This document shows, piece after piece, positions 52,611 through 61,417 of a stretch of 64,000 nt of DNA; position 1 is the stretch's first letter; each line of letters opens with the position of its first letter. Origin of the DNA: Sulfurimonas sp. RIFOXYD12_FULL_33_39 (GTDB lineage: Bacteria; Campylobacterota; Campylobacteria; Campylobacterales; Sulfurimonadaceae); NCBI GenBank assembly GCA_001829785.1, contig MICF01000007.1:1-64000 (forward strand). Direction: 5' to 3'. Position numbers and translations under genes: made by a program. The notes below the pieces were generated by a model, which made no database searches, was not told the origin of the DNA, and worked only from the letters and a program-made list of their open reading frames with translations.

Positions 52611-54692
52611 TTAAAATCTTTTTACATAAGTAACCATAAAGCTTCTCTGTTCTTGAGTGTAATCATCCGGGTAAGTATCACTAGCAGATGGGTGTTTAAC
52701 TTTTTGATCAAATATATTTTTTACACTTAATGTTAGACTATAGTCGTTGATTTTATTTTTGTAGTATAAAGAAGCATCGACAGTATAATAGTCACTTAGT
52801 TTTTCTCTAGTATCTTTTTGTTCCCTCTCTTTAGACCCTACATATTTTAAAATAGTGCTTATTGAAATATTGTTTTTTATATTATAAATATAGTAGCCCT
52901 TTGCCATATGTTGTGCTGCAATTGCCAACTCTACATTGTCGTTGTCTTTTCCATCAACAAAAGAGTAGTTTAGATACAGCTGATCGTTATGAGTAACGTT
53001 TCCCTTATATTCTAATTCTGTTCCATAAATATCTATATCTTTTATATTTTCATAATCTGGATGCGCCGTAGTATTGTGTATTTGTTTGCTATTGTTTAAA
53101 AAAAAGAGATTTACTTGTAGATGAGCATCGCTGGAAAATTTTCTAATATAGGCTGCTTCATAAGCATTTACATGTTCTGGTTTAAGATTTTTGTTTGTTG
53201 AAATTGCATGGTTATTTATAATAAACATCTCTTGCCAAGATGGATTTCTATCTAGTTTACTGTATATAGCTTTAAAAATATTTTGGACGTCATATTGATA
53301 CACGGCAGAGATTCTCGGATCAAAATTACTATTTTGAAGTGAAGTTTTTTCATAATTAAATCCATAAGTAAAAACTAAATAATCACTGTAAGAGTACTCA
53401 TCTTCAATAGTAAAAGTATAGGTATTTCGTTTGGCATCTTTGTCAAAGAATGGACGTGTTTGTGTGTAATCAACTAGCGCCGCGTTTCCGGTTGTTAAGT
53501 TTGAGAGTTTATAAAACATATCTATTGTCTCTTCATTAGTAAGTCGATAGCCTATACTTATAGTATGATTTTCAAAACCACTATATTTTAAAGAAGCTGC
53601 TTGATAGAGTGTGCGCTGTTTTGCGTAGTATTCTCCATACATTCCATCACTAAATATTGCAGTGGGGGTTTTAAAATTATCAGGAGCAACCTTAGCGTTA
53701 TAATCAAATGTATCATATTTAGCACCGGCAGCAATATTAATATCGTAATCATCTATTTTTTTGTCATATGCCAGCTCAAGATAGTGGCTTGGTGATTTAA
53801 GGTAATCATTTTCTTGTGGTAACATGTAAAGATAGCCGTAACCTGCTCCTTGCTTATGATTAAGTGTTCGCGCTTTAAGAGAAAACTCTTTATACTTAAG
53901 TGTCATACCTAAAGAGTAGTTTTTTAACCATAGCGGGGCATCTGCAGAGCTTGAAAGTGGTCTGTTGTCTATAACAAAAGGAGATGAAAAACTAAACAAG
54001 CCTTGCGATAAAGCATCATATCCTGAGGATAATTTTTTGTCGTCTTGCTGGTAAAAGAAGTCGCTAAAGAGACTGAAGTCATCTTTTTTGTAAGTTTTTG
54101 TAAAGCCGCCCATTTTATAATTGTAAGATCCTGCTTTAAAAATAATTTTATCATTTTTCTCATCGCTGTTCATATCTTCAGCATATGTAATAACATTGAT
54201 AGAACCTGCATATGAGTTAACCTTGTTTGTTTTACTTCCTGGACCTCTTACTACTTCTATCCGCTTTATCATCTCAATCGGCAATGATAAATATTCGGAA
54301 TACCCTTCAAAAAAGAGGTTGTTTACCGATACGCCGTCAATAAAGAGTTTTGATTGACCATAAGCAAGAGGATTTGAACCTCTAAATATAGGAACTTGAT
54401 TATTAAAATTGTCTGTTGCCGTATCGGCACCGGGAACTAAAGTCAATGCCTCTTTAAGGGTAGAGACACCAAGCTTTTCAAGCTCTTTTCCTTGAAATAT
54501 CGATATAATGTACGGTTGATAGTGTTCGTTTAGTTTAGTTTTAGTTGCAATGTCGCCAAATAGCTCCATTTCAGAAGTAATAGATGTTATAACGTTCTCT
54601 TCTTCAGCATGCAAATGTGTAGAAATTATTGTAAAAAGTATTAGAAAAATGATAATGCTACGTTTTTCTAAAATTGATAAATGACAAATCAT
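52611..54692 (-). CDS. TonB-dependent outer-membrane receptor
   Basis: The 693-residue protein has a signal peptide (RSIIIFLILFTIISTHLHA), an N-terminal plug (about 55-170) with EALTLVPGADTAT, PIFRGSNPLAYGQSK and RIEVVRGPGSKTN, and a beta-barrel ending in an aromatic residue (MVTYVKRF). An early segment before the plug may serve as a TonB box but is not clear. The substrate is unknown: no siderophore, haem or cobalamin gene is nearby. Co-translation with a YfiR-like protein and a divergent kinase gene suggests a sensing rather than purely uptake role. Confidence 0.93.
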   Translation of the reverse strand: MICHLSILEKRSIIIFLILFTIISTHLHAEEENVITSITSEMELFGDIATKTKLNEHYQPYIISIFQGKELEKLGVSTLKEALTLVPGADTATDNFNNQVPIFRGSNPLAYGQSKLFIDGVSVNNLFFEGYSEYLSLPIEMIKRIEVVRGPGSKTNKVNSYAGSINVITYAEDMNSDEKNDKIIFKAGSYNYKMGGFTKTYKKDDFSLFSDFFYQQDDKKLSSGYDALSQGLFSFSSPFVIDNRPLSSSADAPLWLKNYSLGMTLKYKEFSLKARTLNHKQGAGYGYLYMLPQENDYLKSPSHYLELAYDKKIDDYDINIAAGAKYDTFDYNAKVAPDNFKTPTAIFSDGMYGEYYAKQRTLYQAASLKYSGFENHTISIGYRLTNEETIDMFYKLSNLTTGNAALVDYTQTRPFFDKDAKRNTYTFTIEDEYSYSDYLVFTYGFNYEKTSLQNSNFDPRISAVYQYDVQNIFKAIYSKLDRNPSWQEMFIINNHAISTNKNLKPEHVNAYEAAYIRKFSSDAHLQVNLFFLNNSKQIHNTTAHPDYENIKDIDIYGTELEYKGNVTHNDQLYLNYSFVDGKDNDNVELAIAAQHMAKGYYIYNIKNNISISTILKYVGSKEREQKDTREKLSDYYTVDASLYYKNKINDYSLTLSVKNIFDQKVKHPSASDTYPDDYTQEQRSFMVTYVKRF

Positions 54693-54793
54693 TTAAACCG
54701 GACTCTATAAAATAGCATTGCATCTCAACTTTTTGTATTTATTTGAAGACAATTATAGCATACTACATTTTTACATAGGCTAAATGAGTAGAT

Positions 54794-54799
54794 ATGATA
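54794..54799 (+). promoter_or_regulatory. Approximate -10 region of the sensor kinase gene
   Basis: A -10-like TATAAT occurs in the segment GATATGATATAATTC about 50 bases before the kinase ATG; the exact coordinates may be off by a few bases. The leader that follows ends in AAAGGGAGAG, a strong ribosome binding site. Confidence 0.45.
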
Positions 54800-54847
54800 T
54801 AATTCATCAGACGCACCGGTAAAGTATGAAAGGGAGAGATATTTTAA

Positions 54848-56323
54848 ATGAATATTATATATGACAAATTCGTAAAGTCACTCAGTGCTGTTTCATTGCA
54901 ACGGAAGCTTCTCCTATTTATTGTTGTAGTACTCTCTTTAATAACCGCTTCTGCCGGGATGTTTATCTACAAACTTGTTAATGATACTTTTATGAAATCT
55001 GAGCAGAGGCATATTGCAATAATTGCTGAATCATTATCTGCCAAAGTAGGTGTTTGGTATTTTATAAACAGCGAAGTGGACAGCTCCAAAATGGACGAAT
55101 TTTTTAAAAGTATGCTTATAGATTATAAGCTTGAATACATAGCCTTTAGAGATAAAAACCAGACACTAATATCAGAAATAAAGTCGCCAAAATATATTTT
55201 TGAGGATTCATACAACCTAGAGTATAAAAAAAGTGTTTATAGTCCTGAAAGTATTGATTCTAAAAATATAATAGGAACTGTTGAAATAGCATACGGACAT
55301 CACATGTTAAAAGATTTGGCGAGTAAATATACTATTACCGGAATTTTACTTAGTGCTTTGTTGATTTTATATTTTTATCTGGAGATGCGTTTGTTAAAAG
55401 GGTTATTAATGCCACTAAGAAGGATTGCAGCAGATATTAAAGGTTATATGCCCGGAGATGTACTTAAATTTGAACTATTTAGTGAAAAAAAAGATGATGT
55501 AATATTTGAAATTGTCAATGGATTTCGTCATATGCAAAAAAATATTGATGAGGCTATAGCAGAGAAGAAGTTAAAAGAGGAGAGTGAAAAGGCTAAAGAT
55601 GCTTTTTTGTTAAAACAATCAAGATTTATAGAGATGGGAACTATGATAAGCAATATAGCGCATCAGTGGAAGCAACCGCTTAATATTATTCAGTTGTGTA
55701 TCACAGACTTAACAATTAAGAGTATGATGGGAGAAGTTGACTCTATATATCAAAAAAAACTTTTTAAGGAGATTGATAATCAAGTTTCATTTATGTCAAA
55801 AACAATTGATATTTTTAAAAATTTTTTAGAAGAAGATCATAAGAAAAAAAATATGGAACTATTTTCTATAAAAAAAGCTGTAGAAGATAGTATGCAGTTG
55901 TTAGATAGCATGCTTGATAAGAAGAAAATTACAATAGAAGCTAAGCTTGATGAATCATCATCTGTTTACGGCTCTATAGGTGAGTTAGAGCAGGTAATTT
56001 TGATAATAATTCATAATGCGGTTGATGCAATAATGGAAAAAAGTATAAATAGCGGTAAAATAACTATTGAGTCTGTCGCTGAAAATAAAAATTGCCTTAT
56101 TAAAATTTATGATAACGGTGGGGGATTTGACCCATCATTTAGCGATAAATTATTTGATGCATATTTTACGACTAAACATAAGTCTCAAGGAACTGGACTG
56201 GGACTATTTATAGCGAAAACAATTGTAGAGATGAAATTTAGCGGTTCTATAGAAGCTAAAAACTCCAAAGAGGGTTCGCTATTTATAATTAAGCTGCCTT
56301 TACCAGAGACAATTAAAGAGTAG
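54848..56323 (+). CDS. Membrane sensor histidine kinase, no adjacent regulator
   Basis: The 491-residue kinase has TM1 about 21-45, a periplasmic sensor (about 46-160), and TM2 about 163-183. A HAMP-like segment and coiled coil follow, then the H-box MISNIAHQWKQPL (near 270-282) and a HATPase domain with IIHNAVDAIM, DNGGGFDPS and GTGLGLFIAKT. The periplasmic part has no recognised family. The gene is divergent from the TonB receptor / YfiR-like pair, which may feed it. There is no response regulator gene beside it, so its partner must be elsewhere. It is convergent with lysS. Confidence 0.92.
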   Translation: MNIIYDKFVKSLSAVSLQRKLLLFIVVVLSLITASAGMFIYKLVNDTFMKSEQRHIAIIAESLSAKVGVWYFINSEVDSSKMDEFFKSMLIDYKLEYIAFRDKNQTLISEIKSPKYIFEDSYNLEYKKSVYSPESIDSKNIIGTVEIAYGHHMLKDLASKYTITGILLSALLILYFYLEMRLLKGLLMPLRRIAADIKGYMPGDVLKFELFSEKKDDVIFEIVNGFRHMQKNIDEAIAEKKLKEESEKAKDAFLLKQSRFIEMGTMISNIAHQWKQPLNIIQLCITDLTIKSMMGEVDSIYQKKLFKEIDNQVSFMSKTIDIFKNFLEEDHKKKNMELFSIKKAVEDSMQLLDSMLDKKKITIEAKLDESSSVYGSIGELEQVILIIIHNAVDAIMEKSINSGKITIESVAENKNCLIKIYDNGGGFDPSFSDKLFDAYFTTKHKSQGTGLGLFIAKTIVEMKFSGSIEAKNSKEGSLFIIKLPLPETIKE

Positions 56324-56336
56324 ATAAATTCTACTC
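56318..56336. terminator. Small hairpin between convergent kinase and lysS genes
   Basis: GAGTAGA (56318-56324) and TCTACTC (56330-56336) form a 7-bp stem with a 5-base loop; it includes the stop codons of both genes. No long T-run is seen. Confidence 0.4.
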
Positions 56337-57827
56337 CTCTATGTGTATCGGTTTCATTGCAGGAAATAGTAAAACATCCCTTATTGAGTGTTCGTTTGTA
56401 AGTAGCATAACTAATCTATCTATACCGATTCCTTGACCGGCTGTAGGTGCCATACCATAGCTTAACGCCTCTACAAAGTCTAAATCCATCTCATGAGCTT
56501 CGTCATCTCCGCTCTCTTTTGCAGCACCTTGAGCCTCAAAACGACCAAGCTGATCAACTGGGTCATTTAATTCACTAAATGCGTTTGCTATCTCACGACC
56601 TGCAATAAAAAGCTCAAAACGCTCTGTAATATCTGGGTTTTTATCACTTCTTCTTGCAAGAGGAGATATCTCAACCGGATACTCGGTTATAAAAGTAGGA
56701 TTTATAAGTTTTGCTTCGACAAATTCGTCAAAAAGTTCGCCTTGAAGCTGCCCTAAGGTCATAGCTTTGCTTACATCAATATTTTTATTAAGCAAAAATT
56801 CAATAATTTTATCTTTATCGTTTACTATCTCTTGTGGCACACCACCGATAGTATATAATGATTCGATTAGAGGGATTTCACTAAATTTACCAAAATCAAC
56901 TTCCACATCCCCATATGGCAAATGTGTAGGAAGGTTTAAATGGTCAAAAAGATATCTAAAATACTCTTTTGTAATTTCTATCAAATCTTTATATGTTTTA
57001 TATGCCCAGTAGAATTCTATAGATGTAAATTCTGGATTGTGTGTTGCGTCCATTCCCTCGTTTCTAAAGTTTCTATTTATTTCAAAAACAGCTTCAAATC
57101 CGCCTACAATCAGTCTTTTAAGATAAAGTTCAGGGGCAATTCTAAGGTATCTGTCAATACCAAGAGCATTATGATGTGTAACAAAAGGTTTTGCATTTGC
57201 TCCACCTGCAATCGGGTGCATCATCGGTGTTTCAACTTCCAAAAAGCCTTTGTCTTCAAAAAAGCGGCGAGTAAGAGAGATTACTTTTGAGCGAATCTTA
57301 AATGTTTTGCGGACATCTGTATTCATTATAAGATCAAGATATCTTTTTCTATATCTAATCTCTTTATCCGTTACGCCGTGAAATTTTTCAGGAAGAGGAG
57401 AAATGGCTTTTGTTAGCAATTTCAATGCATCTGCATGGAGTGAAAGTTCGCCTTGTCCTGTTACAAATGGATATCCTGAAACTTCAATAATATCACCGAC
57501 TTCTATTAGTTTTTTAAAAATCTCATTATAAAAACCTTCAGGAAGATTGTCTCTTGCTACGTAAACTTGAAGTATTCCGCTCTCATCTTCAATATGAAGG
57601 AAACTTGCTTTACCCATAACTCTGAGCAGTTTTATACGTCCACTTACTATATAGTGACGTTTTTCATCTCTTTTGTTTTCTTTGTGGAAAATATCTGAAT
57701 TTACATTTAAATATTTTTCAATTGTCGTATTTCTTTTAGAGTCATTTGAATATGGATTAATTCCATCTTTTTTAAGAAGTTGTGCTTTTTCAATTCTTTG
57801 TTGTATAAATTTGTTATCAAAAACCAA
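56331..57827 (-). CDS. lysS: Lysyl-tRNA synthetase, class II
   Basis: The 498-residue enzyme charges tRNA-Lys. It has the OB-fold anticodon domain (about 50-150, [21 protein letters not shown]), motif 2-type [20 protein letters not shown] and motif 3-type [13 protein letters not shown] start at TTG 57827, preceded by AAAGGA. The frame stays open to 57917, but that extension overlaps fur and reads through its C-terminal region. A 10-base gap after fur fits the Campylobacter order fur-lysS-glyA. Confidence 0.96.
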   Translation of the reverse strand: MVFDNKFIQQRIEKAQLLKKDGINPYSNDSKRNTTIEKYLNVNSDIFHKENKRDEKRHYIVSGRIKLLRVMGKASFLHIEDESGILQVYVARDNLPEGFYNEIFKKLIEVGDIIEVSGYPFVTGQGELSLHADALKLLTKAISPLPEKFHGVTDKEIRYRKRYLDLIMNTDVRKTFKIRSKVISLTRRFFEDKGFLEVETPMMHPIAGGANAKPFVTHHNALGIDRYLRIAPELYLKRLIVGGFEAVFEINRNFRNEGMDATHNPEFTSIEFYWAYKTYKDLIEITKEYFRYLFDHLNLPTHLPYGDVEVDFGKFSEIPLIESLYTIGGVPQEIVNDKDKIIEFLLNKNIDVSKAMTLGQLQGELFDEFVEAKLINPTFITEYPVEISPLARRSDKNPDITERFELFIAGREIANAFSELNDPVDQLGRFEAQGAAKESGDDEAHEMDLDFVEALSYGMAPTAGQGIGIDRLVMLLTNEHSIRDVLLFPAMKPIHIEE

Positions 57828-57837
57828 TAGTTTTCCT

Positions 57838-58332
57838 TTATTTGTTTTGGCAGTTTTTACAGATACCGTAAATCTGCATAGAGTGGTCTTGCATATCAAA
57901 ACCGAGTTCCTCGGCAATTTTGTGTTGTCTCTCTTCTATCTGGGCATCAACAAATTCAGTAATAGTTCCGCAAACTTTACATATGAAATGGTCATGATGA
58001 TGTTTAGCACCAAGTTCATACTTTTTACCTTGCGCCCCAAAAGATAGTGATGTAACCATATCTGACTCTTCCAAAAGTGACAAAGTTCTATATACGGTTG
58101 CAATTCCTGTTTTTAGATCAGGAAACTTTTCTTGTATAAGATTGTGAAGAGATTCCGGCGTAAGATGCTCGTCTGAATTGTAAAGAGTCTCTAATATAAC
58201 TTCTCTTTGAATAGTAAACTTAAGGTTATTTATTTTGAGAAGTGATTTGAAGTCTTCAAGTAACTGTTTATACTTAATAGTTTTATCATTAAAATTAGTA
58301 GTAATATTGCCCATTTTACCTATGTTCTCCAT
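57838..58332 (-). CDS. fur: Fur-family metal-dependent repressor
   Basis: The protein has about 158-164 residues depending on the start (ATG 58332, or ATG 58314 closely after the cvpA stop; the second fits the usual N-terminus). The winged helix holds [28 protein letters not shown]. Metal sites include [15 protein letters not shown], and a C-terminal CxxC (CKNC) builds a structural zinc site. Position between cvpA and lysS matches Fur of Campylobacter, supporting Fur over PerR. It would repress iron uptake genes with Fe2+. Confidence 0.93.
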   Translation of the reverse strand: MENIGKMGNITTNFNDKTIKYKQLLEDFKSLLKINNLKFTIQREVILETLYNSDEHLTPESLHNLIQEKFPDLKTGIATVYRTLSLLEESDMVTSLSFGAQGKKYELGAKHHHDHFICKVCGTITEFVDAQIEERQHKIAEELGFDMQDHSMQIYGICKNCQNK

Positions 58333-58966
58333 CTGATAAATTTTGTTCTAAATTTTCATTTAGTTTTGTTTTTGTCTCTTCTAATATTTTAAGAGCAGAG
58401 TTTTGAATTGTTTCTCCCATTTTCTCTTGTATTAACTCACTGCTTTTGTCTATTGTTTGATTTATGTCATCTGAAATATTAATATGGTCTAATTTCATGA
58501 TAACACTCCCTGTCTCCACAAGTATTGGAAATATAAAACTGTTTTTCATAACTGAATCAATAGTTGTTTTCATAGCTTTTACATTGTATGTAGCATAAGC
58601 TATTACTGCTGCAATTAGGAAAAATTTACTTGCACTAAAGAAAAAACCTAAAAGCTTGTCAAATATGCTAAGACCGCTTAGTGAACTTAGTTTTTTAAAT
58701 ATAACGCCGACCCCGACCATAAAAAGCCAAAAGATTGTAAGCGTAACCAAAAAGCCGGTAAAACTTACAGCAGCGCTGTTTTCAAATTTGAAAATTAAAT
58801 CACTAAGCATTTGACCGACTTTTTCTGCAACCCTAGAAGCTATAAATATACCGCCGATAATACCTAAAAGACCAAAAAGTTCTTTAAAAAAACCGTTTAT
58901 AATGCCTTTTAATCCTAAAAGAAGAATTATTATAGATACTATAACATCAAAATAACTGAAACTCAT
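58316..58966 (-). CDS. CvpA-family membrane protein
   Basis: The 216-residue protein has four predicted membrane helices (about 5-25, 30-50, 65-90, 105-130) typical of the CvpA/colicin V production family, with YFDVIVSIIILLLGLKGIINGFFKE at the start given here in part (residues 5-29). A C-terminal charged helix follows. Its function is poorly known; it is linked to envelope homeostasis and colicin V export. It overlaps the diguanylate cyclase stop by one base (TAATG) and fur lies directly after it. Confidence 0.88.
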   Translation of the reverse strand: MSFSYFDVIVSIIILLLGLKGIINGFFKELFGLLGIIGGIFIASRVAEKVGQMLSDLIFKFENSAAVSFTGFLVTLTIFWLFMVGVGVIFKKLSSLSGLSIFDKLLGFFFSASKFFLIAAVIAYATYNVKAMKTTIDSVMKNSFIFPILVETGSVIMKLDHINISDDINQTIDKSSELIQEKMGETIQNSALKILEETKTKLNENLEQNLSDGEHR

Positions 58967-59880
58967 TATTCACAAACCTTAGAAACCATATTTTTACCGC
59001 TGTGTTTAGAGATATAAAGAGCCTTATCCGCTCTGGATATAAGGGTGTCCGGTGTATCATCTTTAAGATATTTTGTCATCCCGATACTTGCAGTAACGGA
59101 TATCTTTTCACCCATATAAATAAGATTATTTGAATTAATTAATTTTAAAAGTCTATGTGCTATTGATTCTGCTTGTTCATCAGTATTGCGGTTTATCGTA
59201 ACAGTGAACTCTTCCCCGCCGAATCTAAATATTTTATCGCCTTCTCTGAGTGTTTTTTTAAGAATATTTGCTATAAAAATCAAAATTTTATCCCCAGCAA
59301 TATGTCCATAGTTGTCATTAATGATTTTAAAATTATCAATATCTATCATTAGTACATGTAAAATATGCGGTGTTTTTTTATCTGAGCATACGCCCTTAAG
59401 ATAAGAAATCAGAGCTCTTCTATTAAAAACTTTTGTAAGAGGGTCTAGATTTGAAGTTTGCTCCAAAACTTTAACTTTTTCAGAAAGTTCCAAAATTACA
59501 TTGTTTGCTTTTTTTACTTCATCAACCATATGTGTTTGAATATCATTAAATTTAGCTGTTAAGGTTTCTAAATTTATCTGATTCTTGTCACACTCTTGCA
59601 ATGTTTGTTCATTTAACTTGGTAAGCTTTCCAAACTTATCATTTGTGTTTTTATATGAGCTTAGACTCTGGTTTATAAGTTCTTTATATGAGTTGTTAAA
59701 AGCTGCTTTTGCATGTTCTATGGAGTCTATATCTTTATCGTTTATGTTTGAGACAACATCTATTGCATCTCTCAAATAATTGACGACTTGCACTTTTGTT
59801 GCTTCTTTTTCTAAATCTATACGCTCTAGAAGATTTTCGTAAATCTCTTCTACTAGTGCTTTTAAATCGGTTTTTTCCAT
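58966..59880 (-). CDS. Diguanylate cyclase with N-terminal helical region
   Basis: I start at ATG 59880 (GGA upstream), giving 304 residues; the frame is open to 59910 without a start signal. The first 130 residues are helical, possibly a coiled-coil sensor. The GGDEF domain (about 140-300) has DPLTKVFNRRAL, MIDIDNFKIIND, FRFGGEEF and the RxxD inhibitory site REGD five residues upstream. It should make c-di-GMP and be feedback-inhibited. It lies at the head of the cvpA-fur-lysS unit. Confidence 0.93.
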   Translation of the reverse strand: MEKTDLKALVEEIYENLLERIDLEKEATKVQVVNYLRDAIDVVSNINDKDIDSIEHAKAAFNNSYKELINQSLSSYKNTNDKFGKLTKLNEQTLQECDKNQINLETLTAKFNDIQTHMVDEVKKANNVILELSEKVKVLEQTSNLDPLTKVFNRRALISYLKGVCSDKKTPHILHVLMIDIDNFKIINDNYGHIAGDKILIFIANILKKTLREGDKIFRFGGEEFTVTINRNTDEQAESIAHRLLKLINSNNLIYMGEKISVTASIGMTKYLKDDTPDTLISRADKALYISKHSGKNMVSKVCE

Positions 59881-59973
59881 AATTGATAATCCATAAAAAA
59901 TATAGGACATTATACATTTTTAAGCATAAAAAAGAGCTTTTTTGCCATTTAATTATGTTAAATTTAGTAATCA

Positions 59974-59989
59974 GTACCATTTTAGGTAC
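59974..59989 (+). promoter_or_regulatory. Operator-like palindrome in the DAHP synthase promoter
   Basis: GTACC (59974-59978) and GGTAC (59985-59989) form an inverted repeat with a 6-base spacer. A -10-like CATAAT follows at 59990-59995. A repressor bound here would block the promoter. Which regulator is unknown; an aromatic-amino-acid repressor is a guess. Confidence 0.45.
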
Positions 59990-60046
59990 CATAATGTAGA
60001 ATTACAAAAATTAGATTAATTATATATATTAAAAAAAGGTTTTATT

Positions 60047-61396
60047 ATGAGTATTTGGAGTCCATCAAGTTGGAGACAAAAGCCTATTGTTCAACAGCCG
60101 ACTTATCCAAACAAAGATGAGTTAGAGAGAGTTTTAAGTGAATTAAAAAATTATCCGCCGCTTGTTTTTGCGGGTGAGGCACGCTCTCTTAAGAGTCAGT
60201 TAGCTAATGTTGCAGAGGGAAAAGCATTTTTACTTCAAGGTGGAGATTGTGCAGAGAGTTTTAGTGAATTTCATGCTCAAAATATTCGTGATACCTTTAA
60301 AGCAATTCTGCAGATGGCAGTTGTTATGACATATGCAGGCGGACTTCCTGTAGTTAAAGTAGGTCGTTTAGGCGGTCAATTTGCGAAACCTCGCTCAAGT
60401 GATACAGAGACAATAGACGGCGTTACGCTTGATGCTTATCGCGGAGATATTATAAACGGAGTTGATTTTACGTCAGAAGCTCGTATCCCAAATCCGCAAA
60501 GAATGATAAAGGCGTATAATCAATCGGCTGCAACGCTTAATTTACTTCGTGCGTTTGCATCAGGAGGTTTGGCTGATTTACATCAAGTTCATCAATGGAA
60601 TTTAGATTTTACTAATCAGAGTGAAATAAGTAAAAAATATGAGGACTTGGCTGAAGAGATAGGAAAGTCTTTAAAATTTATGGAAGCATGCGGGATTACT
60701 TCTAAAACACATAGAACACTGCGTGAAACAGATTTTTATACATCACATGAAGCGTTACTGCTTCCTTACGAAGAAGCTTTTACAAGAAAAGACTCTTTGA
60801 CTGGAGACTGGTACGATACTTCTGCTCACATGTTATGGATTGGCGATAGAACTCGTCAGCTTGACGGGGCACATGTAGAGTATATGAAAGGTATTAATAA
60901 TCCTATAGGTGTAAAAGCAGGTCCTTCAATGGATCCTGATGATTTGATTAGACTTTGTGATGTGTTAAATCCGCAAAATGAAGCAGGGCGCTTAAATATT
61001 ATAGTAAGAATGGGCGCAAATAAAGTCGGTGAAGGTATGCCAAAACTAATTCGTGCAATTGAGCGAGAAGGTAAAAAAGTTGTCTGGAGCTGTGACCCGA
61101 TGCATGGAAACACAATAAAGTCCTCAAATAACTTTAAAACACGTCCTGTTGATTCTATACTTACGGAGATGAAGCAGTTCTTCCAAGTTCATAAATCTGA
61201 AGGAACATTCGCAGGCGGAGTTCATCTAGAGATGACAGGAAGAAATGTTACTGAGTGTATCGGTGGTTCTCTTGTTGTAACTGAAGAGGATCTAAGTTCT
61301 CGTTATCATACTCACTGTGACCCGCGTCTAAATGCAAATCAAGCTCTTGAACTTGCATTTTTGATAGCAGATACTCTGAGGGATGCTCAAAAATAG
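60047..61396 (+). CDS. Class II 3-deoxy-7-phosphoheptulonate synthase (DAHP synthase)
   Basis: The 449-residue enzyme condenses phosphoenolpyruvate and erythrose 4-phosphate, the first step of aromatic synthesis. It is of the plant-like class II type, typical of Campylobacterota. Recognisable parts are the N-terminal [61 protein letters not shown] and GGVHLEMTG, which include metal and substrate ligands. It has its own promoter and an operator-like palindrome. Confidence 0.97.
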   Translation: MSIWSPSSWRQKPIVQQPTYPNKDELERVLSELKNYPPLVFAGEARSLKSQLANVAEGKAFLLQGGDCAESFSEFHAQNIRDTFKAILQMAVVMTYAGGLPVVKVGRLGGQFAKPRSSDTETIDGVTLDAYRGDIINGVDFTSEARIPNPQRMIKAYNQSAATLNLLRAFASGGLADLHQVHQWNLDFTNQSEISKKYEDLAEEIGKSLKFMEACGITSKTHRTLRETDFYTSHEALLLPYEEAFTRKDSLTGDWYDTSAHMLWIGDRTRQLDGAHVEYMKGINNPIGVKAGPSMDPDDLIRLCDVLNPQNEAGRLNIIVRMGANKVGEGMPKLIRAIEREGKKVVWSCDPMHGNTIKSSNNFKTRPVDSILTEMKQFFQVHKSEGTFAGGVHLEMTGRNVTECIGGSLVVTEEDLSSRYHTHCDPRLNANQALELAFLIADTLRDAQK

Positions 61397-61397
61397 T

Positions 61398-61417
61398 CTA
61401 ATGCCTAAGTGCATTAG
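61398..61417. terminator. Hairpin between DAHP synthase and ABC-F genes
   Basis: CTAATGC (61398-61404) and GCATTAG (61411-61417) pair with a 6-base loop, followed by the AT-rich stretch CTATTATTAATC. Position between convergent genes supports a bidirectional terminator. Confidence 0.55.

Noticed and set aside
54797..54847. Possible riboswitch in the kinase leader
   Set aside because: The segment ACGCACCGGTAAAGTATG loosely recalls c-di-GMP riboswitch cores, but it is too short and lacks the paired helices.
57828..57917. Longer lysS reading frame
   Set aside because: The extension overlaps the fur coding end and lacks a start signal; TTG 57827 has AAAGGA upstream and gives normal length.
57673..58047. 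Plus-strand open frame of 124 codons
   Set aside because: It is antisense to lysS and fur, has no ribosome binding site and no recognisable domain.
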